In this document: positions 25,941-35,363 of the stretch, piece after piece
How positions within the stretch are numbered: position 1 is the first letter of the stretch
Layout of the letters: every line of letters starts with the position of its first letter
Assembly (NCBI GenBank): GCA_021157415.1
Contig: JAGGWN010000090.1
Coordinates: forward strand, 1 to 54,565
Direction of reading: 5' to 3'
DNA length: 54,565 nucleotides
Origin: Bacteroidales bacterium
Lineage (GTDB): Bacteria; Bacteroidota; Bacteroidia; Bacteroidales; VadinHA17
Translations under genes and position numbers: made by a program
Notes under the pieces: generated by a model
Databases searched by the model: none
Seen by the model: only the letters and a program-made list of their open reading frames with translations
Told to the model about the DNA's origin: nothing

Positions 25941-27809
25941 TTAATCTTTTGGTTTTTTCAGTTTATGCGGCTGGATCATATGCTCCGGCGCAAGTAGTTC
26001 ATCCAGTTCCTCCTTGGATAGAAGCTTTTTCTCCAGCACCAATTCATAAACCCCCTTATTCGTCTCTGCAGCCTCTTTGGCCAGCATAGAAGATGTTTCA
26101 TATCCCAATACGGGGTTCAGTGCTGTCACCAGACCAATACTGTTTTGCACCATCTCACGGCAATGTTCTTTATTGGCTGTTATCCCTTCAATACAGCGAA
26201 CCCGCAAGGTTTTCATGCCATTTTTCAACATTTCAAGAGATTCAAAAAGACTCTGAACAATGACCGGTTCCATAACGTTTAGTTCAAGTTGTCCTGCTTC
26301 CCCGGCCAGACTGACAGTAAGATCATTACCGATTACTTTAAAAGCAATCTGGTTGACTACCTCGGGAATGACCGGATTAACTTTCCCCGGCATAATGGAT
26401 GATCCCGGTTGCATGGCCGGCAAGTTGATCTCATTCAGACCCGCCCGCGGACCTGAAGAAAGTAAACGCAAATCGTTGGATATCTTAGACAGCTTAATAG
26501 CAAGTCTTTTCAGGGCTGAAGAATACATGATAAAAGCCCCGGTGTCCTGGGTCGCCTCCACCAGGTTTTTTGCAGTCTTAACCTCCAGCCCGGTAATCTG
26601 ACGAAGATATTTGACAACCACTGTTGCATAATCCGGGTCAGCATTGATCCCTGTGCCTATGGCTGTCCCTCCCATATTGATTTCCAGAAACAGATCCACA
26701 TTCTCATTCAGCCGCTGTATCTCTTCTTCCAGGGTAGCAGCATAAGCCTCAAAAGACTGCCCCAGGGTCATAGGAACAGCATCCTGTAACTGTGTCCTGC
26801 CCATTTTAATCACCTGAGAAAATTCTTCAGCTTTCTTACGAAACGCTTGCGCCAACTCCTCGAGAACAATAATCAGGCTTTGGTTGCTATAAATCAATGC
26901 CAGCTTTACAGCAGTGGGATATGCATCATTCGTGGATTGCGACAGATTTACATGGTTGTTCGGATGACAATACTGATACTCCCCTTTTTCATAACCCATA
27001 ATCTCCAGTGCCCTATTGGCAATAACTTCATTTGCATTCATGTTGGTAGAAGTCCCGGCACCTCCCTGAATCATGTCCACAACAAAATACTGATGATATT
27101 TTCCCTTGATAATCTCGCGACATGCCTGAACAATGGCTTTATGAACCGGCTCTTCCAGAAGCCCCAGCTCAAAATTGGCTTCGGCAGCTGCCAACTTCAC
27201 CATGGCTAACGACTCAATCAATACAGGATAAAAACTTAACGTCACCCCCGTAATATTGAAATTCTCCATTGCCCTTAAAGTCTGCACCCCAAAATAACTC
27301 TCATAGGGCACATCCCGATCTCCCAGAAGATCATGCTCTCTCCTTTTCTTACCGGACACATACTGTGCAGCAGCATGCATGATCCGGGCATTGGAATATT
27401 TCATCCTTCGCGATATAACGCGTATGATATTGGAAAAGATTTTAATAGCTGTTTTTCCATGTTCAAAGAAATAATCTCGGCCAAGGATCAACACCTCGGA
27501 ATCTTCGATAGCACGCGCCGATGTCGAATGAACACTATCGCCGGCAAGAGATCCCTCTCCCAGAAAATCCCCGCTCTGGAAAAAGACAAGTTTCTTTTCC
27601 TGACCATTCGTGAGAAACTTAAACAACTCTACCTCACCGGAATAAATTATGAATATGTTTTCCCGGGGGGCATTCTCCCTGAACAGGTATTCTCCTTCCT
27701 TATATTTACGGGTTGTCAGTTCATCTGCTATAATAGTAAGCTCTTTATCATTTAACCCTCTGAAAAGTTCTATGGTCCTGATAAATTTCCTGATCTCCTG
27801 TTTATTCAT
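25941..27809 (-). CDS. aspA: Aspartate ammonia-lyase fused to an N-terminal cyclic-nucleotide-binding-like domain
   Basis: It deaminates L-aspartate to fumarate and ammonia. Of 622 residues, about 157-622 is a complete aspartase/fumarase-superfamily enzyme: GTSTNMNANEVIANRALE, HPNNHVNLSQSTNDAYPTA and the catalytic-loop signature GSSIMPGKVNP are all present. Residues about 10-135 form a CRP-type beta-barrel (LFRGLNDKELTIIADEL, FIIYSGEVELF, FFQSGDFLGEGSL). In the phosphate-binding cassette the usual GELALL...RxA pattern reads GEGSLAGDSVHSTSA, so the arginine that contacts the cyclic phosphate is replaced by His94. The domain may bind another ligand or none. Bacteroidota aspartases with this fusion exist to my knowledge. 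The gene is convergent with xseB. Confidence 0.92.
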   Translation of the reverse strand: MNKQEIRKFIRTIELFRGLNDKELTIIADELTTRKYKEGEYLFRENAPRENIFIIYSGEVELFKFLTNGQEKKLVFFQSGDFLGEGSLAGDSVHSTSARAIEDSEVLILGRDYFFEHGKTAIKIFSNIIRVISRRMKYSNARIMHAAAQYVSGKKRREHDLLGDRDVPYESYFGVQTLRAMENFNITGVTLSFYPVLIESLAMVKLAAAEANFELGLLEEPVHKAIVQACREIIKGKYHQYFVVDMIQGGAGTSTNMNANEVIANRALEIMGYEKGEYQYCHPNNHVNLSQSTNDAYPTAVKLALIYSNQSLIIVLEELAQAFRKKAEEFSQVIKMGRTQLQDAVPMTLGQSFEAYAATLEEEIQRLNENVDLFLEINMGGTAIGTGINADPDYATVVVKYLRQITGLEVKTAKNLVEATQDTGAFIMYSSALKRLAIKLSKISNDLRLLSSGPRAGLNEINLPAMQPGSSIMPGKVNPVIPEVVNQIAFKVIGNDLTVSLAGEAGQLELNVMEPVIVQSLFESLEMLKNGMKTLRVRCIEGITANKEHCREMVQNSIGLVTALNPVLGYETSSMLAKEAAETNKGVYELVLEKKLLSKEELDELLAPEHMIQPHKLKKPKD

Positions 27810-27952
27810 AATGCCTGATTTTATTGTTTCTTATCTTTGCTTCTTACTGTATTACACACTTTTTAAGGTTTCCTCATCCTGGAATTCTGCACTTTTTCCC
27901 CTTCTCTCTCCTTTCAAAAGGCAACTATCTCCTGTGCTTTTAATCGCATTTA

Positions 27953-28804
27953 TTAAGTTCCCATATGTTTCATATGATAGGTTACAAGGCCTTTCAAGGG
28001 ATAACGAACAATTTTTTCAATTTCCATACTCCTTTTTCGTGCTGTGGTTTTTAACATATCCTGAAAATAATAGGCAACCGACCCGGTAGCTCTTATCTTA
28101 TCCTCAGTGTTGGATAACAACGGTTTTATATGTATATCAAACAGTTTTCCAAATTCAGACTCCAAAATGGCATGTATGGTTTTATCTGTTTGATATTTCC
28201 ATAAAAAAGGAGCAAACTCCGCCAGGTAATAATTGGGTTTACCTTTCAGATATATTTCATTCTTCAGTATATGAACATTGATTTTATATTGCTTTTCAAA
28301 CGCCATACTCACCTGCGGAGTTAACTCTCTGTCAAGCCAGGCCTTCACAAGTCGTAAGCCCAATGCGGCTCCGCTACCATGATCCCCAAGTAAGTAACCC
28401 AACGGGAGATTTCTTTTTATCAGAAGTTCTCCGTTCCACAATCCCGCATTTGTTCCCGTCCCCAGGATTAATGCCACTCCCCGTTCCCTGTCAAACAAGG
28501 ACCTGGCAGCACCCATCAGATCATCCGCCACGGTTATTTTTGCCGACGGAAATATTTCCAGCAGTACTTTCTTAACCATGTTTCTGTGGTGATCCACATC
28601 ACACCCTGCCCCATAATAATATATGCGCTCCACCTCCGCTGTTACTCCTTTCCTATTTAACCATCCGGTCATTTCCCTGCTCCAGCTTACCTGTTGATCA
28701 AAATATGGATTGTAACCGGCAGTCCTGAACAATACAATAGTTCCAGAATCCCTCACCAGTGCCCATTCCGTCTTGGTTGATCCGCTGTCGGCTATTAGTA
28801 TCAT
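27953..28804 (-). CDS. BadF/BadG/BcrA-type ATPase, N-acetylglucosamine kinase-like
   Basis: A 283-residue sugar kinase-like protein of the ASKHA fold. The N-terminal phosphate-1 motif is MILIADSGSTKTEWALV, the second is ALILGTGTNAGLW, and LGDHGSGAALGLRLVKAW is the conserved family signature shared with GlcNAc kinases. I start it at ATG 28804, which places the phosphate motif at the N-terminus; the in-frame ATG at 28852 adds 16 unrelated residues. A likely role is phosphorylating GlcNAc or a related amino sugar released in cell-wall recycling, but specificity cannot be read. Its neighbours, the aspartase and a large hybrid kinase, give no functional hint. Confidence 0.85.
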   Translation of the reverse strand: MILIADSGSTKTEWALVRDSGTIVLFRTAGYNPYFDQQVSWSREMTGWLNRKGVTAEVERIYYYGAGCDVDHHRNMVKKVLLEIFPSAKITVADDLMGAARSLFDRERGVALILGTGTNAGLWNGELLIKRNLPLGYLLGDHGSGAALGLRLVKAWLDRELTPQVSMAFEKQYKINVHILKNEIYLKGKPNYYLAEFAPFLWKYQTDKTIHAILESEFGKLFDIHIKPLLSNTEDKIRATGSVAYYFQDMLKTTARKRSMEIEKIVRYPLKGLVTYHMKHMGT

Positions 28805-28885
28805 AAGGTCATAAATTATTTTTTTCCACCTGATTCTGTAATCTGATGTCAATTATATCACAAACCTCTGTATTGTCCGCCGAAA

Positions 28886-31800
28886 TCATTCTTTCCAATC
28901 CCCCATAAATTTTTCCAGCAACGTTATGAGTTTATGTGGCTGAATAGGTTTTGCTATATATCCATCACAACCAGCATCCAGCGCTTTTTTTCTGTCTTCA
29001 GACATTGCAAAAGCCGTCTGGGCAATCACCGTAATATCAGGATACATTTTCTTGAGTAACCGTGTAGCCTCATACCCATTCAATTCCGGCATTTGAATAT
29101 CCATAAGGACCACATCCACATTCTCATGAGTCTTTACTTTTTCCAGAACATCCAGGCCGTTCATGGCTCTGATAACAACGGCTTTTTTCACAGATAAAAT
29201 CGCCTTCAGATATTCGAAATTAGACTCGTTATCTTCGGCAATAAGCACCTTTTTTGTACTCCAGTCGGAAACAGATTTTTGTTCCTCTTCTGTTTCAGTC
29301 TTCTTTTCTACGATTCCCGGAATCTCAATATTCTCCTGTAACGGCAATACAAAATAAAACGTGGAACCTTTGCCTTCCTCTGACTCAACACTTATATCCC
29401 CCCCCATTAACTCAGCCAGATTCTTCGAAATCCACAAGCCAAGACCGGTCCCGCTAAATTCCCTAGTATAGGAATCATCCACCTGCCTGAAACGGTCGAA
29501 TATTACCTTCTGCTTATCCTCGGGAACACCTACACCTGTATCTTTAACAAAAAATTTAATGGTTTTCTTTTCTGTCAATGAATACCCGAATTCGACACTC
29601 CCTTTTTTTGTAAACTTAATCGCATTACCAAGTAAATTGGATAAAACCTGTTTCACCCTTATGGCATCAGCCACAATCCTGAACTCCTGATCGAAAGGTC
29701 TGGTTAACAACAAACGAACCTGGCCCTTATGCAGTGTTTTTTCCTTTTGAAAATAAACATAAAGCTCATCAAGCAATTCATTAAGATCAAAACTGTGAGA
29801 AGCAATACGGATATGTTTGGCTTCAATCTTGGCCACATCTATGATGTCGTCTATTAACTTCAGGAGGGACTGACTGCTGAGATTGATCAAAGAAAAGTAC
29901 TCCTCTTTCTGTTTTTCCTCTAACTGGTCCGACTGAAGGATATTCGCAAAACCAATGATCGCATTCAAGGGAGTACGGATTTCATGAGACATATTGGCCA
30001 GAAAAGCTGTTTTTAACCGATCAGATTCTTCGGCTCTCTCTTTGGCCTTCGTCAATTCAAGTTCGGCCTTTTTGCGCTCCGTAATATCCTCTTTTATCGC
30101 TACATAATAAACAATCTCACCTTTTTCATTTTTAATGCCGGATATGGATGCCAGTTCCCAAAATAGTTCTCCGTTTTTTTTCTTGTTTTCAAATTCCCCT
30201 CTCCATTCATTTCCTTGTGTAATGGTGTGCCACAAGGTCTTGTAAAAAGAATCAGGTAAGTTTCCTGATTTAAGGATCCTGGGGTTTGACCCTATCGCTT
30301 CTTCTGGAGTATATCCCGTAACCTCCGTAAATTTTGGATTGACATACTCAATATTTCCTTTGCGATCCGTAATCACGACAGAGGCAGGAGAGTGATCAAC
30401 AGCACTGGATAATACCTTTAACTGCTTCTCATATTTTATACGTTCACTGAGATCCGTGATCGTTACCAGTACCAAATCCCATGTCATCTCATGCCCCGGG
30501 ACCAACACCCATTTAATAATTGCATTAATATTCACGTCCGAGGTACTTGCTTCTACCACGGTTTCAAAAACATTCTTCCCTTCCCAAAAAGCTATACATA
30601 CATCAATAAAAATAGCCACGAAGAGATTATTTATGTTCTCCGTCAGCTTTTGTTGCAAATCTTTTATACTGGGAACTCCGAAAAATTTTAATGTTTCATT
30701 ATTGCAATCCAGCAAAACAATTTGTCGGAGTAGGTCCTCGATAACCTCCCGATTTTCTTCCAAATACACACGCAGATCTGTTATTCCCTGCTTATGGATA
30801 TTTTTCAGCGATTCTTTTACCCCGGAATAATCATGGCTGAACAACGGGATGGGAGAATACTCAAGAATGGTCCGATATTTCAGTTCCCTTTCATGCACTT
30901 CGCGCTCTTTCCTTTTTTCTTCTGTTATATCTCTCACGAACAACCAAAACCCCTCCTTCTCTCCCTCTGCATTGTAACGCAGAAACGCCTGTACGGCAGT
31001 CATAACAACATATCCATCCTTTGTAATAAACTTTTTTTCATACTTCTGCGTTAGCCCGGTCGGCCACAGTTTTTCTAACAAAGTGTACTCCTCATCAGAA
31101 CGCCAGGCAGAAGAGGTCATTTCCCAATAATTTACCTTACTCAGTTCCTTTTTATTATAACGGGTCAATCTCAGAAAAGAAGAATTACACTCAATAAAAC
31201 AACCTGACCGGTCTATGGAAATGGCCCCCTCATGCATGTTTTCATGAAGGTTTCTGTATTTCTTTTCCGATGTCTCTATGATTTTTAGCATCTTGTTCTT
31301 TTCCGTCACATCCCTGAACCAAAGGATGATACTGTCCGGTGTATGGTCAACCCTTTGAACAACTACGTCAAAAGAGGCATGCTCTCCATTGCGCAATGTA
31401 AACTCCCGGGCAAGCCCGTTAAAATCATTTTCCTGATCGGACAAATGCATTTTTTCGATTAACCCGGATTCTCTAAATATTGGAAACTCATCTATGATCC
31501 TGCCTTCCAGTTCTTGTTTTTTCATCCCGAAGAGCCTGAATATCATCCTGTTCACCCGGCATATTCTTCTATTCTCATCCAGCAAAATAATTCCATCAGG
31601 GGAGTATTCCAGAATATCATCAAGGAATTTGCGTGTTTTCCGGTTTTCAGCTTCTGCCCTTTTTTGTTCATCGATGGGAACCAGAAAATTTAAAGTAGCC
31701 GGTTCCCCTTCCCAGGATATCCTGAAACCCGTAATACGGAACCAAATGATCTTCCCTTCCCCGTTTTTCCCTCTGAATTGATAAGATGCTTTATCACTTT

Positions 31801-32398
31801 CCCCCCTGAGTCTTTTTACCTGATTTTGTTTTACCATCTCCACATCATCCGGATGGATAAAGTCCCATACATGACCCGTAAGTAACTCTTCTTCAGTAAT
31901 ATTATAGAATTCTTTTACCCTGGAGTTAAAATATTTCAAATGATCTCCCTGGGTAATAACAATCAACTCCTGGGCCGAATTGAATATCTTCATGGCCAGA
32001 TCCCTGTTCATATTGTCCCTTCTCTTCCTATTGCCGTTCTTGATCATGTACACAAGCAAGAGGATATCAAAAAGTTCATCCATGTTTTCAGGATTCACTC
32101 TTTTCACCCAATAAGATTTTTTTTCAGGAAAACGTTCAGATTCCTTATGATTGCTCAATAATAAAACGGGGATCTCCGTAATTGTCAGGAGGTCGTTAAT
32201 CTGGTTCTCATTATCGGCACAAACGATAGCAACATCAGGACTCTTCGAATTTACTGTTTGAATAAAAGCTTCTTGCTTTTCCAGTACTTCAATATTGAGG
32301 GAAAGTATATTTTTTTTCTCAGCCAGAAAGGCATGGACTTTCTCAGGAATTTCCGAATATGATTCAGTGATATAAAAAGCGATATATAAATCTTCCAT
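28886..32398 (-). CDS. Multi-PAS hybrid sensor histidine kinase with C-terminal receiver
   Basis: A 1170-residue soluble hybrid kinase with no signal peptide or membrane helix. Residues 1-120 look like a degenerate receiver: at the expected phosphoacceptor position after PDVAIV there is Cys60 rather than Asp. PAS domains follow at about 135-255, 260-375, 380-500 and 668-785. Between them (about 505-665) is a longer PAS-like module with FSHDYSGVKESL and ITDLRVYL. HisKA (FLANMSHEIRTPLNA) has His805. The ATPase domain has GNAIKF, DTGVGV and GTGLGL. The C-terminal receiver has Asp1100 in VLMDIQMPELNGY. I use ATG 32398; an in-frame TTG at 32407 is less likely. Promoter at 32451-32480. Signals and output partner are unknown. 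Confidence 0.92.
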   Translation of the reverse strand: MEDLYIAFYITESYSEIPEKVHAFLAEKKNILSLNIEVLEKQEAFIQTVNSKSPDVAIVCADNENQINDLLTITEIPVLLLSNHKESERFPEKKSYWVKRVNPENMDELFDILLLVYMIKNGNRKRRDNMNRDLAMKIFNSAQELIVITQGDHLKYFNSRVKEFYNITEEELLTGHVWDFIHPDDVEMVKQNQVKRLRGESDKASYQFRGKNGEGKIIWFRITGFRISWEGEPATLNFLVPIDEQKRAEAENRKTRKFLDDILEYSPDGIILLDENRRICRVNRMIFRLFGMKKQELEGRIIDEFPIFRESGLIEKMHLSDQENDFNGLAREFTLRNGEHASFDVVVQRVDHTPDSIILWFRDVTEKNKMLKIIETSEKKYRNLHENMHEGAISIDRSGCFIECNSSFLRLTRYNKKELSKVNYWEMTSSAWRSDEEYTLLEKLWPTGLTQKYEKKFITKDGYVVMTAVQAFLRYNAEGEKEGFWLFVRDITEEKRKEREVHERELKYRTILEYSPIPLFSHDYSGVKESLKNIHKQGITDLRVYLEENREVIEDLLRQIVLLDCNNETLKFFGVPSIKDLQQKLTENINNLFVAIFIDVCIAFWEGKNVFETVVEASTSDVNINAIIKWVLVPGHEMTWDLVLVTITDLSERIKYEKQLKVLSSAVDHSPASVVITDRKGNIEYVNPKFTEVTGYTPEEAIGSNPRILKSGNLPDSFYKTLWHTITQGNEWRGEFENKKKNGELFWELASISGIKNEKGEIVYYVAIKEDITERKKAELELTKAKERAEESDRLKTAFLANMSHEIRTPLNAIIGFANILQSDQLEEKQKEEYFSLINLSSQSLLKLIDDIIDVAKIEAKHIRIASHSFDLNELLDELYVYFQKEKTLHKGQVRLLLTRPFDQEFRIVADAIRVKQVLSNLLGNAIKFTKKGSVEFGYSLTEKKTIKFFVKDTGVGVPEDKQKVIFDRFRQVDDSYTREFSGTGLGLWISKNLAELMGGDISVESEEGKGSTFYFVLPLQENIEIPGIVEKKTETEEEQKSVSDWSTKKVLIAEDNESNFEYLKAILSVKKAVVIRAMNGLDVLEKVKTHENVDVVLMDIQMPELNGYEATRLLKKMYPDITVIAQTAFAMSEDRKKALDAGCDGYIAKPIQPHKLITLLEKFMGDWKE

Positions 32399-32450
32399 TA
32401 TGCCCAAAAAATGTGAATTCCTGATTTATTTTTAAATCGGCAGTTGCAGA

Positions 32451-32480
32451 CAAAAATAAATAAATAATCGGATAGTACAA
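32451..32480 (-). promoter_or_regulatory. Promoter of the hybrid histidine kinase
   Basis: On the minus strand TTG (32478-32480), a 19-bp spacer and TATTTTTG (32451-32458) match the Bacteroidota consensus, giving a leader of about 45 nt. Confidence 0.7.
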
Positions 32481-32482
32481 CC

Positions 32483-32510
32483 AAAAAAGAGGACCGGAAA
32501 ACCGGTCCTC
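32483..32510 (-). terminator. Intrinsic terminator, TonB-receptor transcript
   Basis: GAGGACCGG (32489-32497) and CCGGTCCTC (32502-32510) form a perfect 9-bp stem with a 4-nt loop. On the minus strand it is followed by six T. It lies about 210 bp past the receptor stop and directly before the hybrid-kinase promoter, insulating the two. Confidence 0.85.
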
Positions 32511-32720
32511 CCCCTATACGTAATGTCTTACAAACCTAAAATTAAACTTACCAAACCTTGGCTCAACGAAGAATAGTGTTCTTAATGTTACCCTTTGTAA
32601 AAATAACGATTTTTTTTAATTAATGTTACAACATTTGAAAAAAAAATTAAAAATTTTATCGGCTTTGCTGTTTCATGTTTCATCAACCCTTTCTGAAAAG
32701 CATTTTTAAAAAGGAATCTT
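32511..32720. other. Long 3' untranslated stretch, no gene
   Basis: An AT-rich stretch between the TonB-receptor stop and its apparent terminator. I see no open frame or convincing structured RNA. Confidence 0.5.
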
Positions 32721-35123
32721 TTAAAATCGAAGATTGATCCCAGTCATAAAATGAATGCCGGCCTGCGGAAAATACCCGTCCATTACCCTATGTTCATTAC
32801 CCTCATAATACTGGTACACCCACGCATTTGTTTCATATTTTGCATTTAAAAGGTTATTGATCATGGCTGTGATGCGAAATGTCCTGAACATCTTCGTTTT
32901 TATGTTTAACGTAAAAAGAAGGTCATTAACAAAATAGGGATCCAGCTTTCGTTCTTCACTGGCAGTATTATCAATATACTGTTTACCCACATATCTGGCC
33001 AGCCACTGCAATTCCAATGGTTTTATCAACTGAATGCTAAATACACTGTTGGCAATCACTCCGGGAGAAAAGGAAAGATCTGTTTTTCCAAGAAAAAAAG
33101 AGCGTTGTGACCAGGTGTCCCAGTCATCAACATATTCTGTGAAATTCAGAATCCGGTTTCGGCTCAGGGTCAGGCTTCCTTCCCAGGACAACTTCTTTGA
33201 GTAATTTGTCATTGCCTGCAGCTCCAGCCCCAGTCGGTAACTTTTCGGAACATTGGTCATGATGGGAACCCCTACATTGTTTATCTTTCCGGTCATAACC
33301 AGTTGATCTTTATAGTTCATATAAAAAAGATTGGCATGAATATCAACGGGTCCGGCGATCCATCGCGATCCTGCTTCCAAATCTTTCAGTGTCTCCGGTC
33401 GGGGTGCTGGTCCCCCGGCAGTAGCTTCTTTGAAATCATAACGGCTGGGTTCACGATGTGCCAGGGCATACGACCCATACAGTGAGACATCGTCCGATAT
33501 CTTCCAGGAAAGCCCCGTTTTGGGATTAAAGAAAAAATACCGATGTTCCTGTGTCAAATCACGCCGGTCATCATCCGGACCTTCCATACGATACCAGATC
33601 TGCCTCCCCTGCATATCCAGATACAGCCTCACCGATCCGGACAATGCATAATTGACTTTTCCGTAAAGATTAAAATCAGTTTTTATCCCCAGATTGTCAT
33701 ACCAGTAATGACCTTTTTCTCCGTTACTGAAATATCTGGCCCATATCACTTTACCAAAATGTCCTCCGTCATATTTATTCCAGGCTCCTCCTATATTCAC
33801 ATCCCACTTCTGCTTTTTCATTTTGAGGTTATATATCACCCCGTAAAAATCGTTATCCAGCCATTTCTGACGAATCAAATCCGTAGTGGTTATGGTATCG
33901 TTTCCGGCTATCACATCCTTGAGCAGATAATCTTTCAGATTCTGGTCTTCCTTATACTGTTCGTAATATCCTTTCCCATGGGTGTAATGAGCAGCCAGAT
34001 TCAGAAAAACCGAAGGAGAGAATTCTTTGGAATAAAACAACTGGTAATGATTCTGCCAGTAGTTATCCGTCTCATCGTTATAATATCTGATATTCCCTTC
34101 CTCATCTGTATATTGGCCAATGCCATTGTATCGGCGGTTTGTCTTTAGCATATTTTTCGGAACACCATCCCATGCCTGGTAAGTTTTTTCATAGCCGGTC
34201 ATGATCACCAGGCGGACAATATCTTTTTTCCTGCTGTACCAAGCACTGGTCAGGGCCATAGACTGCAGATTGGATGCAGCCCTGTCAATATACCCGTCAG
34301 AGGTTATCTTTGAAACCCGTGCATCAAAAGCAAACCGGTCTTTGATCAGTCCTGTACCTACCTTCAAAGTATTCCTGAAGGTATTATAGGAGCCGGCCGA
34401 CGAAAATAGATCAGCATAGGGTTTCAGCTCCAGGGCAAAGGTCCGGATATTCACACTGGCACCAAAAGCTCCTGCTCCGTTGGTCGAAGTACCTACTCCA
34501 CGCTGTACCTGAATGTCAGCCACCGAAGAGGCAAAATCAGGCATATCTACCCACCAGACTCCGTGACTTTCACTATCATTTAAAGGGATACCGTTCATGG
34601 TTACATTGATGCGGGTAAGATCCGTTCCCCGGATCCGAAAGGAAGTATATCCCACCCCGGCACCGGCATCCGAACTAACCACAACCGACGGCACTGTCCT
34701 GATAAGATAAGGAATATCCTGTCCGAGATTCTTTTCGGCAATCTTCTCCCTGGTAATATTTGTATAGGTAACCGGTGTTTCTGCAGAAGCTCTGACCCCA
34801 AAAACCACCACCTCATCCGTCAGAATGGCAGAAGGTTTGAGTGATACGTTTATTACGGTATCACCAGTCAGATGAATCTCGTTCTGTAACGTTTCATAAC
34901 CAATAAAACTGAACTTAAGAAGATAATTCCCCACCGGTAGTTTCCTGAACAGGAAATTGCCTGAATTGTCGGTTACAGCACCCCGCGAAATCCCCGACAA
35001 AACCACATTGGCCCCAGGCATCGGCTTACCGTTCTCATCCGTAACCCGGCCCGCAAGCCTAACCTGGGAAAAAACATAAGTGCCCCATGTAACAAAAAAC
35101 AACAGGAAAACAATCTTTTTCAT
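32721..35123 (-). CDS. TonB-dependent outer-membrane receptor, probably for thiamine
   Basis: An 800-residue outer-membrane transporter driven by TonB. Signal peptide MKKIVFLLFFVTWGTYVFSQ; a carboxypeptidase-regulatory-like beta domain (about 22-105) typical of Bacteroidota; a plug (about 120-230) with IPYLIRTVPSVVVSSDAG and FRIRGTDLTRINVTMNGIPLND; then a 22-strand barrel ending in a C-terminal Phe. ATG 35123 is the start; the frame is open further upstream but that part translates the riboswitch. The TPP riboswitch in its leader implies thiamine, its phosphates or a precursor as substrate, as reported for TPP-controlled receptors of Bacteroides. No thi biosynthesis or inner-membrane transporter gene is adjacent. 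Confidence 0.93.
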   Translation of the reverse strand: MKKIVFLLFFVTWGTYVFSQVRLAGRVTDENGKPMPGANVVLSGISRGAVTDNSGNFLFRKLPVGNYLLKFSFIGYETLQNEIHLTGDTVINVSLKPSAILTDEVVVFGVRASAETPVTYTNITREKIAEKNLGQDIPYLIRTVPSVVVSSDAGAGVGYTSFRIRGTDLTRINVTMNGIPLNDSESHGVWWVDMPDFASSVADIQVQRGVGTSTNGAGAFGASVNIRTFALELKPYADLFSSAGSYNTFRNTLKVGTGLIKDRFAFDARVSKITSDGYIDRAASNLQSMALTSAWYSRKKDIVRLVIMTGYEKTYQAWDGVPKNMLKTNRRYNGIGQYTDEEGNIRYYNDETDNYWQNHYQLFYSKEFSPSVFLNLAAHYTHGKGYYEQYKEDQNLKDYLLKDVIAGNDTITTTDLIRQKWLDNDFYGVIYNLKMKKQKWDVNIGGAWNKYDGGHFGKVIWARYFSNGEKGHYWYDNLGIKTDFNLYGKVNYALSGSVRLYLDMQGRQIWYRMEGPDDDRRDLTQEHRYFFFNPKTGLSWKISDDVSLYGSYALAHREPSRYDFKEATAGGPAPRPETLKDLEAGSRWIAGPVDIHANLFYMNYKDQLVMTGKINNVGVPIMTNVPKSYRLGLELQAMTNYSKKLSWEGSLTLSRNRILNFTEYVDDWDTWSQRSFFLGKTDLSFSPGVIANSVFSIQLIKPLELQWLARYVGKQYIDNTASEERKLDPYFVNDLLFTLNIKTKMFRTFRITAMINNLLNAKYETNAWVYQYYEGNEHRVMDGYFPQAGIHFMTGINLRF

Positions 35124-35167
35124 AATGTCTTCTTTTATTTTTTTTAAACATGTGGGGAATAAGGTCA

Positions 35168-35238
35168 AACTCCCTGCGCCGGCATTACCCGGATCAGGTT
35201 CAAAGGGTTTGATCTCAGCCTGACAATAAGGCACCCCC
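35168..35238 (-). ncRNA. TPP riboswitch (THI element)
   Basis: On the minus strand the conserved core reads GGGGGTGCC, then GGCTGAGA, ACCCTTTGAACCTGATC, and GGGTAATGCCGGCGCAGGGA, which is the thiamine pyrophosphate aptamer consensus in the right order. The outer P1 stem is weak by eye. It begins just downstream of the predicted transcription start (about 35243) and ends about 45 nt before the receptor ATG. TPP binding is expected to repress the receptor. No clear terminator hairpin is seen in the expression platform, so control of translation initiation is more likely. Confidence 0.96.
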
Positions 35239-35249
35239 GTAAATCTATA

Positions 35250-35280
35250 CAAAAATAAAAATTATATTTTTAACGGACAA
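35250..35280 (-). promoter_or_regulatory. Promoter of the TPP riboswitch-receptor unit
   Basis: On the minus strand TTG (35278-35280), a 20-bp spacer and TATTTTTG (35250-35257). Transcription near 35243 would place the aptamer at the very 5' end of the RNA. Confidence 0.75.
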
Positions 35281-35315
35281 AAAATATCAACTCATAAATT
35301 CAGACGTTAAGGGTT

Positions 35316-35346
35316 AAAAAAAAGGAGGGTCTCCCCTCCTTTTTTT
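35316..35346. terminator. Intrinsic terminator after thioredoxin
   Basis: GGAGGG (35324-35329) and CCCTCC (35334-35339) with a TCTC loop are flanked by eight A and seven T, so the stem extends through A-T pairs. On the minus strand it ends the thioredoxin transcript before the TPP unit. Confidence 0.9.
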
Positions 35347-35363
35347 GACGTAATCCTTTTTTG

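Noticed and set aside
27832-27839. Plus-strand TATCTTTG -7-like site
   Set aside because: No plus-strand gene follows and no TTG lies at a suitable distance; a chance match is likely.
35124-35252. N-terminal extension of the TonB receptor frame
   Set aside because: It is a translation of the TPP riboswitch; the signal peptide begins at ATG 35123.
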